DNA of 64,000 nucleotides from Schistosoma haematobium. Taxonomy: Eukaryota; Platyhelminthes; Trematoda; Strigeidida; Schistosomatidae. Positions within the stretch are counted from its first letter, which is position 1. Each line of letters starts with the position of its first letter. The notes beneath the pieces are model-generated. The model did no database searches. It was not told the origin of the DNA and was given only the letters and a program-made list of their open reading frames with translations. Positions 52,780-64,000 of the stretch are shown piece after piece. The stretch spans positions 90,739,364-90,803,363 of the forward strand of contig NC_067196.1 of the NCBI RefSeq assembly GCF_000699445.3, read 5' to 3'. A program made the position numbers and the translations under genes.

Positions 52780-54380
52780 AACACTTGTATCTTCTGGATG
52801 ATAACTTTCATAGTTCTCCAGGTTTCCACCCCATACAGTAGAACAGTCTTGACAGTTGCATTGAAAATTCTGACTTTGGTGTTGGTTGACATTCAGTTGT
52901 TTTGAGTTCCAGATGTTTTTCAGTTGTAAATATGCTGCTCTTGTTTTGCCGATCCTCGCTTTCACATCTGCATCAGGTCCACCGTGTTCATCAATAATCC
53001 TCTGAATGACATCATCAGCACGAACTTCAGGTAGAAGTAGTTCCGAAGAACGACGAAAGCTCCACGACCAAACCATCCAGCTCAGAGAACAAAACTCCAT
53101 CAAAGTCATCCACTTGAGTTACAAATCTTCTCCACCATCTCAAAGTTTCTTTTGTACATTTCATTTCAGTATTTCTTTCTGTCATTCCATCTTTTTTTCA
53201 AATTAAACAGAACCTTATCTACCTTCATTCACAATATTCTAATGTAACTTCCATGTGTTTAAAATTATTTGACTTTGACTGATTTGACTGACTTACGAAG
53301 AGTACCAGTTCCCTTAGCTAACGAGTGTCAAGTAACATATAGTCTAATTTCAGGCTTCCATGAGAATTGCCTACAATAACATCTCCAACAGTCTAAAAAA
53401 GGTTCATTCTGACATCAATCTTATTTGAGACACCATTGTATTATGAAGTGAATTTCTATATGCTCATTTAATAGATTCATTAATTTATTGACTCCAATCG
53501 TGGTCAGCGTTATTTGTGCTGATTATATTACTAACCATCGCTTAATTTATAACCATCACCATCCTGTCGTATGTTAGCCCACACAGTTTCTTCTATCCAC
53601 CGATAATCAGTTAGAATACGAGAACAACAAATTGTTCAAACTCCTATTATTATTACTCAAAAACTAACGGACTAATATAGATCAATTACAAGGCCAAAAC
53701 ACGCCACAAATACCTAATGATACACTGTAAATAACTAGGTTATTTGTGATGCAGATATGAGGTACTGATGCATAATTATAGGGTTGTTGAGATTATTGAA
53801 ATTCGATCGAGATCATGAATTGATTGATGTCAGACCACCATTGAAAACCTGTAAGAACTGGATGTCATTTTCGTCCTATTGTGGGACTCCCCGGTAGTGC
53901 GCATCCACGGTTCGGCTCGCAGGATTCGAACCCACGCGCTCACCAGTGATTGACTTCATGTGGGATTTCTCGGAGTTGTAGTAGGAAGTCGTGACCAGTC
54001 TAGCTAATCCGTGTCGGTTAGAGGTAGGTATTTATCTCAGTACAATGGACAATGGTAGCGCAACTTCGTGGTTTGGTGGAAGTTCGACATTAACACTACA
54101 TTGAATAATCATTACACTGAATCAGAAAGAAAGTCATCTTCAACAAAACTCATAATGAGTAAATCAATCGAAAATGAACTTTTCTTTCCATCATATCATA
54201 TACAACGAGCTTTGGTTGTTCTTTTGAAGAACTGTGAATGCTCCACGACCAAACCATCCAGCTGAAAGAACAAAACTCCACCGAAATCATCCATCTGAAC
54301 TACAAATCTTCTCCACCATATTATTCATTTATTTCATTTGATTTCTGAGTTTATTCAGTTGATCAAACGTCGTAAGTTAA
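52780..54380. repeat. Inverted repeat arm 1 (pairs with 58340-59930)
   Basis: Contains an RTE fragment (52780-53145, minus strand, [15 protein letters not shown]), ~700 bp of unassigned sequence, a SINE (53830-54010) and a ggtggagaaga-type module (54240-54340). All appear in reverse order and orientation at 58340-59930 with a few percent difference. Confidence 0.85.
53830..54010 (-). repeat. Sm-alpha-like SINE with hammerhead relic
   Basis: On the minus strand: a tRNA-like GGGTTCGAATCC region, then GTGGATGCGCACTACC, GGGGA, GTCC-CACAATA-GGAC, GAAAA. Stem II is perfect, but the CUGA part of the core reads CCGG. The inverted partner is at 58740-58890. Confidence 0.7.
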
Positions 54381-54469
54381 ACAATCCTGAACTTTTCTCT
54401 GAAATGTTCCACCCATCGTTCTGAACGTCTGGACTGAGAGCAGATGAGGATGTCGTCTTTTTCCGAAAT

Positions 54470-54960
54470 AGTCTGACTTACACTTGACTTGTTAATTCCA
54501 GTTTTATTTTATTAGCCTATAGAGCTGTCTTGTGTTCCCTATAGTCGCCGCCTTTTTCATTTCTTTTGCTTTCATTGCCCACCACTGCTCACGGTCGTTC
54601 CTTAGACTTTTGCTTAATCTTGATCTGCTTTGTTGTCGCTCTTCATCGTGTTCAGGGCCTGATAAGATGAGTTTACGAGAATCCATCAGTGCAATAGACC
54701 TAGAAGAAATTCATTAGTTCTTTGTAACCCTGTGGTTTAAATCACTGATAGATGTCACTGCTGTTTCCACAGCTGTTTGTATAGCTTTCCAAGCAACATC
54801 TGGATCAGCCTCGTTTTCAGAACTACCTAAGTGTGACCTCAGTTGTCCCTGGAACCTACTTTGGTTTTCTCGTTACTCAATTCAACTCTAATGGTTCTTT
54901 ATGGTGTGGCTTTTTTTGCATCCAGTGAGGCGCAAGCAGATGCGTGCCCATATTAGGGCA
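54470..54960 (-). pseudogene. RTE-like LINE fragment (second RTE subfamily)
   Basis: The minus-strand frame 54504-54686 reads EERQQSRSRLSKSLRNDREQ, then WWAMKAKEMKKAATIGNTRQ and LYRLIK, which is the endonuclease-RT linker of RTE-type elements. It differs from the R1-R3 subfamily. Both ends are undefined. Confidence 0.6.
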
Positions 54961-55240
54961 TGGTCAAAGTCCAAGCAGGTACACCAGAATGAGCAACAAT
55001 CTTCTATGGGTAATTTTTGTATTAGCTCCATACTTGTTGAGACCTCATCGCCTGAGACGGATATCCGTGGAATAGGGCGAGGTGTGCATTTTTATGGTAA
55101 ACCCGACCACCAGGTCAAGGTAACAACAAAGGTCGGGCCAGCTCATAGAACGAAACTCCAGACCACTGATCGCACTATCGACTCGAAGATAATGGTGGAT
55201 GATCGCGCAATATCTCAGACTGGTCGAAGTTAGACATAAA
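54961..55240. other. Unassigned sequence
   Basis: A plus-strand open frame covers most of it, with no recognisable domain. The region may belong to the neighbouring LINE fragment or SINE. No function is claimed. Confidence 0.35.
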
Positions 55241-55445
55241 TACTATTGGATTCCAGCTCAGTGGTCTAGAGGGTAAGCGTTCAAGAGCGAGATCGAGGTT
55301 TCTGGGTTCGAGTCCTTAGTACGGGATCGTGGATGCACACCGCTTAAGAGTTCCATACTACAGCGAAACGGCCGTCCAGTCTCTCCAAGTTTTCTGTGAT
55401 GGCCTATCTTAAATCGACTCATGAATTCAACCATTCAATTACTAC
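55241..55445 (+). repeat. Sm-alpha-like SINE, degenerate
   Basis: A tRNA-like A box (gctcagtggtctagagg) and B box (GGGTTCGAGTCC) are followed by a decayed ribozyme region (GCGAAACGGCCGTCCAGT) and the SINE end leading to actcatgaattcaacc. The core CUGANGA is lost. Confidence 0.7.
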
Positions 55446-56240
55446 AATCTCCACAAACCCACATTCCCATTATAAAAATATGTATAAACTGAGATTTCTT
55501 TTTAAGAGATTATGATTAATTTTCAGCCTGAAACTCAAAACGTTTTCGGCAGCAAATCATTTAGAACATATTCCACGTTATCTGCATAGAAACTCGTTAG
55601 TACGTCAACAGAATGGTGTTATGGGACCAATATGTATTCATCAATGGATTGATAGTTGGTTGCATTCAACTTTGTTCTAACCAACCCTCTCCAACCCTTT
55701 CCAGTTGTTATACGTCCTTTTCATATCTTCCTTTGACTAGGAATTAAAAATAATAAAAAGAAGAGAAAATTCAATCGATTTATGTTACAAATCTATTTGT
55801 TAATTTAAAAAAAAATTTAAGTAATATATTTTTACAATGGTGGAGAAGCGGTCGCATTCCAATAAGGACATTGGGCTGCTCATAGTCGTCGAACGTCGTC
55901 AAAAAGTACAAGTATTTATAAATAGTTGGTTGCATTTCGCAAGTTAATCGGCATCTGAAACAGATTATCTCAAGGAAATAATGCTAGACATATATTCTTA
56001 TTGTTTAACTATTCAGTAATTAGATTGTGTATATTCATATTCCTCTTATTATAAGATTCATTTTTATCTGTAGACTATTATCATACGATTTACTGTTCTT
56101 CTTTAGTTACGTTCATTTTATTGATTACTTTTATCTACTCATTCTTATTTATGACTACAATTGACCAGTCTCTTATTGCCATATGTGCATCCTGTGTGGA
56201 TTGCCTCGATATAGCCTTAAGTCACAAGCATTTTAAGCAA
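55446..56240. other. AT-rich intergenic sequence
   Basis: No features recognised apart from homopolymeric A/T runs near 55740-55840. Confidence 0.45.
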
Positions 56241-56249
56241 GGATGGATA

Positions 56250-56440
56250 ATGACTAGAAGCGAAATCCAGTTTGATGCGCGTGTCGTCCTATTTAAGACT
56301 CGTCAGCTGGATGTACCTGCATCCAAGAGTTGATGTTCGCTCAGGGACTCGAATCCTTGTCATTTAGTATATATACTAGTTCTATCAGGTTTTCCATGGT
56401 AGTCTAGCTCCAAATGACTCATGAATTCAACCATTAATTT
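56250..56440 (+). repeat. SINE-like repeat related to 5830-5995
   Basis: Contains actcgtcagctgg, a GGGACTCGAATCC box and the common SINE end ttttccatggtagtctagctcc...gactcatgaattcaacc. It lacks an intact ribozyme core. Confidence 0.5.
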
Positions 56441-57449
56441 GCTATATTATCCACAAAATCCCTCTCTGATCACTTGGTATTGTTCACTTGAATGTTCGCA
56501 TCGATGTTTAGAAAGAAACGCGCCTCCTGGATTCCACTGCCAGCCACTATTCATCTTTGCTTACCTGAAAGACTATTTTCATCATAAAATGAATTTAATT
56601 AGTGGATCGTTTGCAGCAACTAAACAGTATTAATTCGTTGCTTTGATCTGGTTCTAAACTCTTCATCAGTAAACATTCATAAATGTACATAAGATGAAAT
56701 TCAGAAACTTTATTTGTCTCAATTAACATTCTAGTTTTGGAATCCAAACAATATTTCAATGATCTTTACATTTATTTTCAATCAATACACAATCTGCCAT
56801 GAAATTCGTCTGATCCCATCAAATCTATCGTCCTTATTCTCAGCATGGTTGAAATCTAGAAATCACAGTAGAACTTCGAAACTTCATCTCGAAAAGATAA
56901 TCGATAGTGTGCACATGACTACTGTTTATCAAGTTAATTAGTGAAAGTTGTGTCAGGGTTAAAAATTAAAAAAGAAACACATTGCAAACACATATTGTAG
57001 ACAGAGATGTCAATAGGAGACCGATCAATCATATTCATAAACATCAATGGGAAGATCCAAACAACTAATACAGAACGGAATAACAACCAACTATTTTTTC
57101 AGAAAGTACTCTCCAAATATCAGTCAACTGTTACATCCAGATTGTTTTGTAGAAGTATGAAAATATCAAAGAACTATCAACTAATTGATTAGAATTAGTA
57201 GTAGTGAATTCCATAAACGTTATAAGAGCGAATATACAATCTGCCAAATCTGTCAACCCTACATTTAAGCTGGTCAGATACATGTATTGTGAGGGTCCAC
57301 ATGACCAGAAACTTTCACCCTTCACTAAATGATACTGGAATGATGAAAGTCTTTCAAACCTGACTTTTAATCATAACTCTTAAGAAAAGCAACAACCTTT
57401 CTTTATAAATCAGACAGGTTTTGTGGATATTATAGTAATTTCAATGGTT
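56441..57449. other. AT-rich intergenic sequence
   Basis: No supported gene. Several 60-70-residue open frames lack splice context and similarity. Confidence 0.45.
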
Positions 57450-57660
57450 GAGATCATGAGTCAGTTGAAGCTAGACCAACAGGGAAAACCTGGAAGCACT
57501 GGATGGCCGTTTCGTCCAATTGTGGGACTCTGCAGTAGTGTGCATCCACGACCTCGCCTCGTGCGAGATTCGAACCTAGGACCTACTGGTTTCGCACGCA
57601 AGCACTTAACAACTAGACCACTGAGCAGGCCGGCATCCAACCATGTTAATTTCTAACTTC
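57450..57660 (-). repeat. Sm-alpha-like SINE with near-intact hammerhead
   Basis: Minus strand: A box GCTCAGTGGTCTAG, B box GGTTCGAATC, then the ribozyme segment 57496-57540. That segment has stem I ACACTA with CCAGTGC (one mismatch), core CUGCAGA (one base off CUGANGA), perfect stem II GTCC/GGAC, GAAAC, and a short stem III ending AUC at the cleavage position. It is the best-preserved copy for stem pairing. Confidence 0.72.
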
Positions 57661-57689
57661 AACCAATCCACGAAAGTCAGCGACGCATC

Positions 57690-57890
57690 CATCATTGTCT
57701 TCAGTGAGTTACCATCTCACAACAGACCTGGTTGAACTCCACTAGTCACTACTTCTCACTAGAACTCCAGTATATACATCCTTAAGCCAGGGGATACGCA
57801 CTGCTGAGGAGTCCCACAATACGACGGAACGGCCGTCCATGTTTTCCATGGTGGTCTAGCTTCAACTGACTCATGATCTTAACCATTGAA
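57690..57890 (+). repeat. Sm-alpha-like SINE 3' part with hammerhead relic
   Basis: GCACTG-CTGAGGA-GTCCC-ACAATAC-GAC-GGAA-CGGCCGTC at 57798-57837. The CUGAGGA core is canonical and GUC is the cleavage triplet. However GAAA reads GGAA, stem II has a mismatch and stem I's second strand has changed. Followed by the common SINE end. Confidence 0.72.
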
Positions 57891-58339
57891 ATCTTTTGGC
57901 CTCATCAGTGTTTTAGTATAGGCTTTAAATAACTAAGAACTGAGAATGTGAAGTTGACTAGGTGAAAATAAGTTTTAAAAACGTGTACCAATAATACACG
58001 TTAATCAATAATTGACAATATTCCCATAACCTTTAATGGTCTTTCACAGAGACAAGTGCTTCTTGAATATAACACACGCTAAACAGAGCAACTATTTTAA
58101 ACAAAATGCTTTATGACATATCACCAATACTGATTATTAATAAAGTAGTTCATCTTCTTAGATAAAATTCTATGAAGTGGTGTTCAGAAGTTGATTAGTC
58201 TTTGGTTATTACGTTGATTCAGTAATCACCGTTTATGGTTTCTGCACAATACTCTTTGAGATTAAGTCTGTTTTGGATACGATGGGATTAATAAATTTTC
58301 ATTCCGTTTAATTTCTTATTATGGATTGTTTAACCTAAG
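57891..58339. other. AT-rich intergenic sequence (inverted-repeat loop side)
   Basis: No features recognised. It lies in the ~4-kb spacer between the two inverted arms. Confidence 0.45.
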
Positions 58340-59930
58340 ACGTTTGATGAATTGTATAAACTCAGAACTCAAATAAAATAAATGAATAATATGGTGGAGA
58401 AGATTTGTAGTTCAGATGGATGATTTCGGTGGAGTTTTGTTCTCTGAGCTGGATGGTTTGGTCATAGAACATTCACAGTTCTTTAAAAGAACAATCAAAG
58501 CTCGTTGTATGTGATATGATGGAAAGAAAAGTCAATTTCCGATTGATTTACTCATTATGAGTTTTGTTCAAGATGACTTCCTTTCTAATTCAATGTAATG
58601 ATTATTCAATGTAGTGTTAATGTCGAACTTGAACCAAACCACGAAGTTGCGCTACCATTGTCCATTGTACTGAGGTAAATACCTACCTCTAACCGACACG
58701 GATTAGCTCCACTGGTCACGACTTCCCACTAGAACTCCGAGAATTCCCACAGGAAGTCAATCACTGGTGAGCGCGTGGGTTCGTATCCTGCAAGCCGGAC
58801 CGTGGATGCGCACTACCGGGGAGTCCTACAATAGGACGAAAATAACATCCAGTTCTTACAGGTTTTCAATGGTGGTCTGACATCAATCAATTCATGATCT
58901 CAATCGAATTTCAACAATCTCAACAACCCTATAAATATGCATCAGTTACTCATATCTTCATTACAAATAACCGAGTTATTTACAGTGTATCATTAGGTAT
59001 TTGTGGCGTGTTTTGGCCTTGTAACTGATCTATATTAGTCCGTTAGTTTTTGAGTAATAATAATAGGAGTTTGAACAATTTGTTGTTCTCGTATTCTAAT
59101 TGATTATCGGTGGATAGAAGAAACTGTATGGGCTAATATGCGACAGGATGGTGGTGGTTATAAATTAAGCGATGGTTAGTAATATAATCAGCACAAATAA
59201 CGCTAATCATGATTGGACTAAATAAATGAATGAATCTATTGAATGAGCATATAGAAATTCACTTCATAATACAATAGTGTCTCAAATAAGATTGATATCA
59301 GAATGAACCTTTTTAGACTGTTGGAGATGTTTTTGTAGGCAATTGTCATGGAAGCCTGAAATTAGACAATATGTTACTTGACACTCGTTAGCTCAGGAAA
59401 TTCGTAATCTGAAGGGAACTGGTACTCTTCGTAAGTTTTAAATCACTCAAAGTCAAATAATTTTAAACTCATGTAAGTTACATTAGAACATTGTGAATGA
59501 AGGTAGATAAGGTTCTGTTTAATTAGAAAAGAAAAAAGGAAGGACAAAAAGAAACTTTGAGATGGTGGAGAAGATTTGTAACTCCGGTGGATACATTTCG
59601 AGTTTTTTTCTCTGAGCTGGATGGTTTGGTCGTGGAGCTTTCGTCGTTCTTCTGAACTACTTATACCTGAAGTTTGTGCTCATGATGTTGTTCAGAGGAT
59701 TATTGATGAACACGGTGGACCTGATGCAGATGTAAAAGCAAGGATCGGCAAAACAAGAGCAGCATATTTACAACTGAAGAACATCTGGGACTCAAAACAA
59801 CTGAATGTCAACCAACACCAAAGTCAGAATTTTCAATGCAACTGTCAAGACAGTTCTACTGTATGGGGTAGAAAAATGGAGAACTATGAAAGTTATCATC
59901 CAGAAGATACAAGTGTTTATTATCAGTTGT
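58340..59930. repeat. Inverted repeat arm 2 (pairs with 52780-54380)
   Basis: Reverse-complement partner of arm 1, including the ggtggagaaga module (58390-58470), the SINE (58740-58890), unassigned sequence and the RTE fragment (59560-59930). It continues without a break into the arm that pairs with 22-46 kb. Confidence 0.85.
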
Positions 59931-60835
59931 CTATACAAAATACTTCAGATCCGTTGGCCAGACACTATCAACAACAACTTACTATAGGAGAACAAACCAG
60001 ATTCCAGAGGAGAATGAAAGTAGGAAGAAGTGCTGGAAGTGGATAGGACACACATTGAGGAAAGCACACAAGTGCGTCACAAGGCAAGCCCTCACGTGGA
60101 GTCCCCAAGGCCGAAGGAGGAAAAGCGGAAGATTACAGAACACGTTACGCCGAGAAACTGAAACAAACATGAGAAAAATGGACAGAACTCGAAAGCAAAG
60201 CCCAGGACAGATTGTGTTGGAGAATGCTTGTAAGATCCAAACTACGTTTGGACTGCTGGACAGCTGTCTGGATGAGTTAGATACGCGCCCTCGCCCGATT
60301 GAAACCAAAACAAAGGAATTGGGTAAGATAGCGGTTCTATAATTTATCATAAATTTAAGTGTACATTATTACCTAAACAAATATAACCACTCAGCTATCC
60401 AACCAATAATTGTTCAATTGATCAAATCTAATTACAATAAATAAGAAAGTTGATAAAGGATGCAAGAAATTTACCAATCACAACAAATCAACGTTATTCT
60501 ATCCTGGCTGGATAGATCACACACAACAGGAGGAACAAATCAATATGGCTACCGCCAAGAACAAGTGTCAAGTAAAACAACACAGATGCAGTTCAGGAAG
60601 AAACACAAACTTAGTGAATGCGTAAGAAAAGAAAAACTATAATAAAAAATACAAGTATTAACAACTCAAATGTAATCAAAATACAACAATGTACAACTAA
60701 GGGAATCAATAGGAACAAAGTACAAGTATATACATGGAGGGATTTTCACAAACACACAAAACATTCAAAATGGATCTTACATGCTGGTCAGCGGCCTATG
60801 CTCAATTTGGAGTAACAGGCGTAAGTAAAGCAAGT
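59560..60835 (+). mobile_element. RTE 3'-terminal fragment (R6), split by a TIR element
   Basis: Sense-strand RTE C-terminal region: VQRIIDEHGGPDADVKARIG and KTRAAYLQLKNIWDSKQLN, then KAHKCVTRQALTWSPQGRRR. It is interrupted at 60228/60229 by a 553-bp element, resumes at 60782 (AGQRPMLNLE) and ends in a GTAA-type tail (60820-60840). Partner of R4 (45180-45905). Confidence 0.83.
60229..60781. mobile_element. 553-bp TIR element (MITE-like)
   Basis: Begins TGTAAGATCCA and ends TGGATCTTACA, an 11-bp perfect terminal inverted repeat. It is flanked by TGCT direct repeats (60225-60228 and 60782-60785). The uninterrupted sequence, reading GAGAATGCTGGTCAGC, is present inverted at R4 (about 45230-45245). 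The interior is AT-rich with no transposase, so it would be a non-autonomous DNA transposon. The superfamily is not recognised. Confidence 0.8.
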
Positions 60836-62887
60836 AAGTAATGACTAGAAAACATTTTAGTTGGGACGAATTGATTTTTAGATTGGAACATCTTACAAGT
60901 AAGTAAGTACGAGATGAAATCAAGAACAATATAGGTTACCAACTGGATTAAAAAAATAGCTATTCAAAGAGAATAGTTGATCAACTTCTAATCAAAAAGG
61001 ATATAACTTAAATTTATTAAAACATGAAATTATCTAAGGTTATCCGCAACATTTTCAATGTTTACTGGGATTTACTCAACACTTTTGATGATTTTCTTGT
61101 TCGTTTAGATGAGTAGTGTGTATCAGTATGACTTTCAGTGAAGTAAACCTATAAAAAGAACTTATGAAATTGTCATATATATGAACAGGTATTTTTAGTA
61201 AATCACCTTTCACAGCATAATACTACGGATTATTCACAATTGATCGATCACTGAGTGGTGATCAATGTCATGTGTGTCAACTCCTTCTTAGTGCAGATTG
61301 AATGCTATCGACCAAGCTGCAATGTGGCCACTAGTTTAGGTGACTGTGAAGCTGGGTGACACCGGATCGAATCCGCCAGGGAACATCAGTTTCCTCGAGA
61401 TTACAGGTACCATATAACACAAAACCCGGGTCCAGGGTTTCCTGTTGACTACCTCCAACCACCAGCTTAACTATGGATTATTCCAAAAACATTCTCCAAC
61501 TCAGTTTCATCATTTCTCATTTAAATATTTATCAGTTGAACCCTTAATTTATTTCAGTCTAATATAGATGTGTCGAATCTAAATACGGATTGAGACTGGA
61601 AAGACTGTATAGTTACATCAAAATATTCAAATGCCTTCATTTCGAAGACAGATAAACCCTCCATTTAATTGAATGGAGAACGAAATCTCATCGATATGCG
61701 AGGTACGTAGAACAACGGAGAGTAATAAAATAATTTGGGAGTAAATACAAATGATGATCAATGATCATACAGCGAACTAAGTGAAGAATGTATTCATCGG
61801 AAATGCACTCACTGGCATAACTTGCTTTTCAGAGTCAATGTTATGAATTATTGACGCTCTATTTAGTAGATTATGAAGTAACAGTACACTATCTCATTGG
61901 GTTTTGTTTTACTATTTTCAAAATCGTTACTCTTGTTCAGTGACTAAGTAAAAGCCCAGATTGAAGTAGGATTACACCAACTGTGGTCAGCTAGGCTAGA
62001 CTGACACTCAAATGATCTGAAAACATTGATTTCTAAGTCAAATAATTTGATTGTAAATTAACTCCATTTTATTCAGTTTCAAGTGAACTGGACTGCTAGT
62101 TGATTCGAGAGTAAGGTTCAAGTTACTCGAGTTTGCATTTCAGTGATTTATCAAGTGGTCATGATTGAGTTTGACATATTAACCTATAATCACTTAAATA
62201 ACAACCGATGAGTGACTAGCACTCGAGCACTAAAATCTTGTACATGGATACTGTATCAACTTCTTCGATTCAGCCAGTCGGTCAAGTGTGACGTAAAATC
62301 CGGTTCAATTTGCCATTACCTCGTTAACACAGCGAAATGGAATTTTCTGAGCAAGTCCAAGAGTAGTAGAGACAGTAACAGTAATAGTAGCAATACAAAA
62401 GATTAGGCATCGAAAAAATGAATCAGATTATCGAAGTAAAGAAATTCATGAGGAATTTAGAAACTTAGCATCTAAGGGAGGACAAGGAGTGGATGTACAT
62501 GCATAATTTCAAACAATTTTGAACCATGTCACTTAGAAACTTGAACCATTACTTACGATAATAACGACGCTTCAAACCGAGTAGTCTACGCCTCAATTCA
62601 ACCGTCAGTAACTTCATGGACTGATGCCGTATTTTATTTCACCCTACTAGCTTTCTTCCGGCCTACATCGCCCGTCAGGGTAGACGGGAGTTGGGTATAC
62701 ATAAAACATGTTTCAATCGCCTAGGTTAACATTTACTACCTCATCAATCGACTCCCCATATTCGCCTGATACTCTATTCCAAACCCAGGGATTGCTTATT
62801 AGATGGTGCAAGAATACGCAAACAATGCTTCGAAGAAATCTATGGTCGAACACTAATAACCTACGAATATCCTACATTGTTAATGTC
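60836..62887. repeat. Inverted-repeat arm, insertion-free (pairs with 45180-44056 and 37626-36779)
   Basis: Continuous counterpart of two segments that in the left arm are separated by LINE B. The junction near 62033 carries the empty site (CAAATTATTTGACTTAGAAA on the minus strand). It includes the SINE at about 61250-61470. Confidence 0.83.
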
Positions 62888-63640
62888 TACGATGGAAAAA
62901 TTATTAGTACTTCCACCTCATCCTGTGATAAAAGAGCATATTGATCCGAATCAGTTTGCCTACAGATGCAAAAGAGGCACCTACGATTCTGTTGCTGTTC
63001 TGCATCACAATATAGTGTTCAACCTAGAAAAGAGTAAGAAGTATGTTAGATGAGCTTTTCTGGACTTTACTATACTTTGATTGTATACCAAGACAACGCA
63101 TAATTAACAAGGTAATCAGCGTCAACACTGACACCTGGACAATCAACTGGCTATGTCCCTACCTCTCTGGAAGTAAACAGTACACTGTATTTGGAGGAAA
63201 GTGTCCAGAGTCTCTACTGTCTCATGAAGTTGTACCACAAGGAGCTGTTCTCTCACCTCTTCTTTTCTCTTTTTTTTGCATGATCTGATATCTTCTACAG
63301 GAAACACTTTTGTGAAATGTGCGGATGATCTCACTGTATGTATGCCTATCTCTTCCTTTTTACATCCCATAGAAATGAATGAGTTTCTGTCTTGTATTGA
63401 TTGTTGGTCTGTTGGTAATGGTCTTATACTTAATCCGTCTAAATGTCAAGCTGTTAACTTCAGCATGAGGCATGAATGGCATCTAACCACCATTTTGAGA
63501 TTCCATAATGCTTGTGCCATTGGAGAAACTTTGATAAACACAGTGTCGAAGGTCAATTATCTTGGTGTCACCATTTCCTCTGATCTCTCTTGGTCTTCCC
63601 ACGTTTTATTATTATCGAAGATGGTTTTCCGTCTGATTTA
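62888..63640 (+). pseudogene. Family B LINE RT fragment without Gypsy insertion
   Basis: Starts ATGGAAAAATTATTAGTACTTC and passes through NQFAYRCKRGTYDSVAVLHH, GAVLSPLLFSFF and CADDLTVCM to KVNYLGVTISSDLSWSSHVL. The catalytic box reads CADD instead of YADD. Several frameshifts. It is the uninterrupted homologue of 36778-36684 plus 24196-23560. Confidence 0.85.
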
Positions 63641-63780
63641 CTGGTTCGTATTGACCTTAAATTTGTCATTGCTTACTTCTTTGTTTTGTTTGTCTCCCAT
63701 CCACTTGAATTTTGTTCTTATATTTGTGCATAATTTTCCGGATTGATTGATAAACTGGATCGATTTCAATGTGCTTGTTG
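63641..63780. repeat. Inverted-repeat arm segment (pairs with 22510-22690)
   Basis: Counterpart of 22510-22690. It joins directly to the LINE fragment because ~850 bp present in the left arm (22690-23540) is absent here. Confidence 0.7.
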
Positions 63781-64000
63781 ATTGACCTGAGTACCAAGCT
63801 GCCGATCGTATCTAAGAAGTTACGAAATCTACTACCGAGGTTTTTTCAGTCAAAGAAAAGCCTCAAACGACTCAGAATGACATAACCGATTTATGTCATA
63901 CACTCACGCGTTATCTTCATTTTCGTAACAACCGTAAGTAATCACACACCCCACGTAGAAGCACCTCACGTAAGCGATCTGTCTCTAGACCACGAGAGAC
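63781..64000 (+). pseudogene. Gypsy gag fragment at window end
   Basis: Corresponds to 35490-35700 reversed: TTTTTTCAGTCAAAGAAAAG, then the region leading to the zinc knuckle. It is diverged from copy G1 at several sites but keeps the A-run base missing in G1. It runs off the right edge. Confidence 0.78.

Noticed and set aside
1..64000. CRISPR arrays, rRNA genes, bacterial operons.
   Set aside because: Nothing of the kind seen; the sequence is eukaryotic and repeat-rich. No intact tRNA gene was found apart from tRNA-like SINE heads.

Overview
The window looks like trematode (Schistosoma-type) genomic DNA. It is AT-rich eukaryotic sequence with one spliced gene whose 5' introns are only 40-88 bp. 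It is crowded with retroelements of the kinds known from schistosomes: RTE/SR2-like and CR1/Jockey-type LINEs, a Boudicca-like Gypsy LTR element with 328-bp LTRs, and tRNA-like SINEs carrying hammerhead-ribozyme relics of the Sm-alpha kind. The genus assignment is inference from element content, not from a database match.

Layout. 1-5046 is an antisense RTE copy split by a 5'-truncated CR1-type LINE (864-4352). 5300-6145 holds two homologous exon-like segments of unknown function. 6812-16565 is the one clear gene, read on the minus strand: a plexin-domain-containing (PLXDC/TEM7-like) type I membrane protein in 12 exons, whose phases close into one 440-codon frame from a TATA box to an AATAAA signal. 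Its large intron 5 carries a sense-strand RTE copy (11728-13818) and a 393-bp internally deleted derivative of a second LINE family (14738-15130). 18088-20790 is a third RTE copy.

22260-45905 is a deeply nested repeat block. A Gypsy element (24197-36683, minus strand) sits in an old LINE fragment and is itself split by a nearly complete CR1-type LINE (27690-34920, plus strand). Next to it a second LINE (family B, 37627-44055) contains a truncated second Gypsy copy plus a 499-bp direct duplication, so the filled and empty insertion sites lie side by side. 47060-50310 is a decayed third LINE family, and 51374-51461 is an interstitial TTAGGG-like tract. 52780-54380 and 58340-59930 are inverted copies of each other. 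59930-64000 is an inverted, largely insertion-free copy of the 22-46 kb block, with its own private 553-bp TIR element (60229-60781).

Apart from the PLXDC-like gene and the two small exon-like segments, all recognisable coding capacity is mobile-element derived and mostly broken. The inverted arm at the right end works as an internal reference for the order of insertions on the left.
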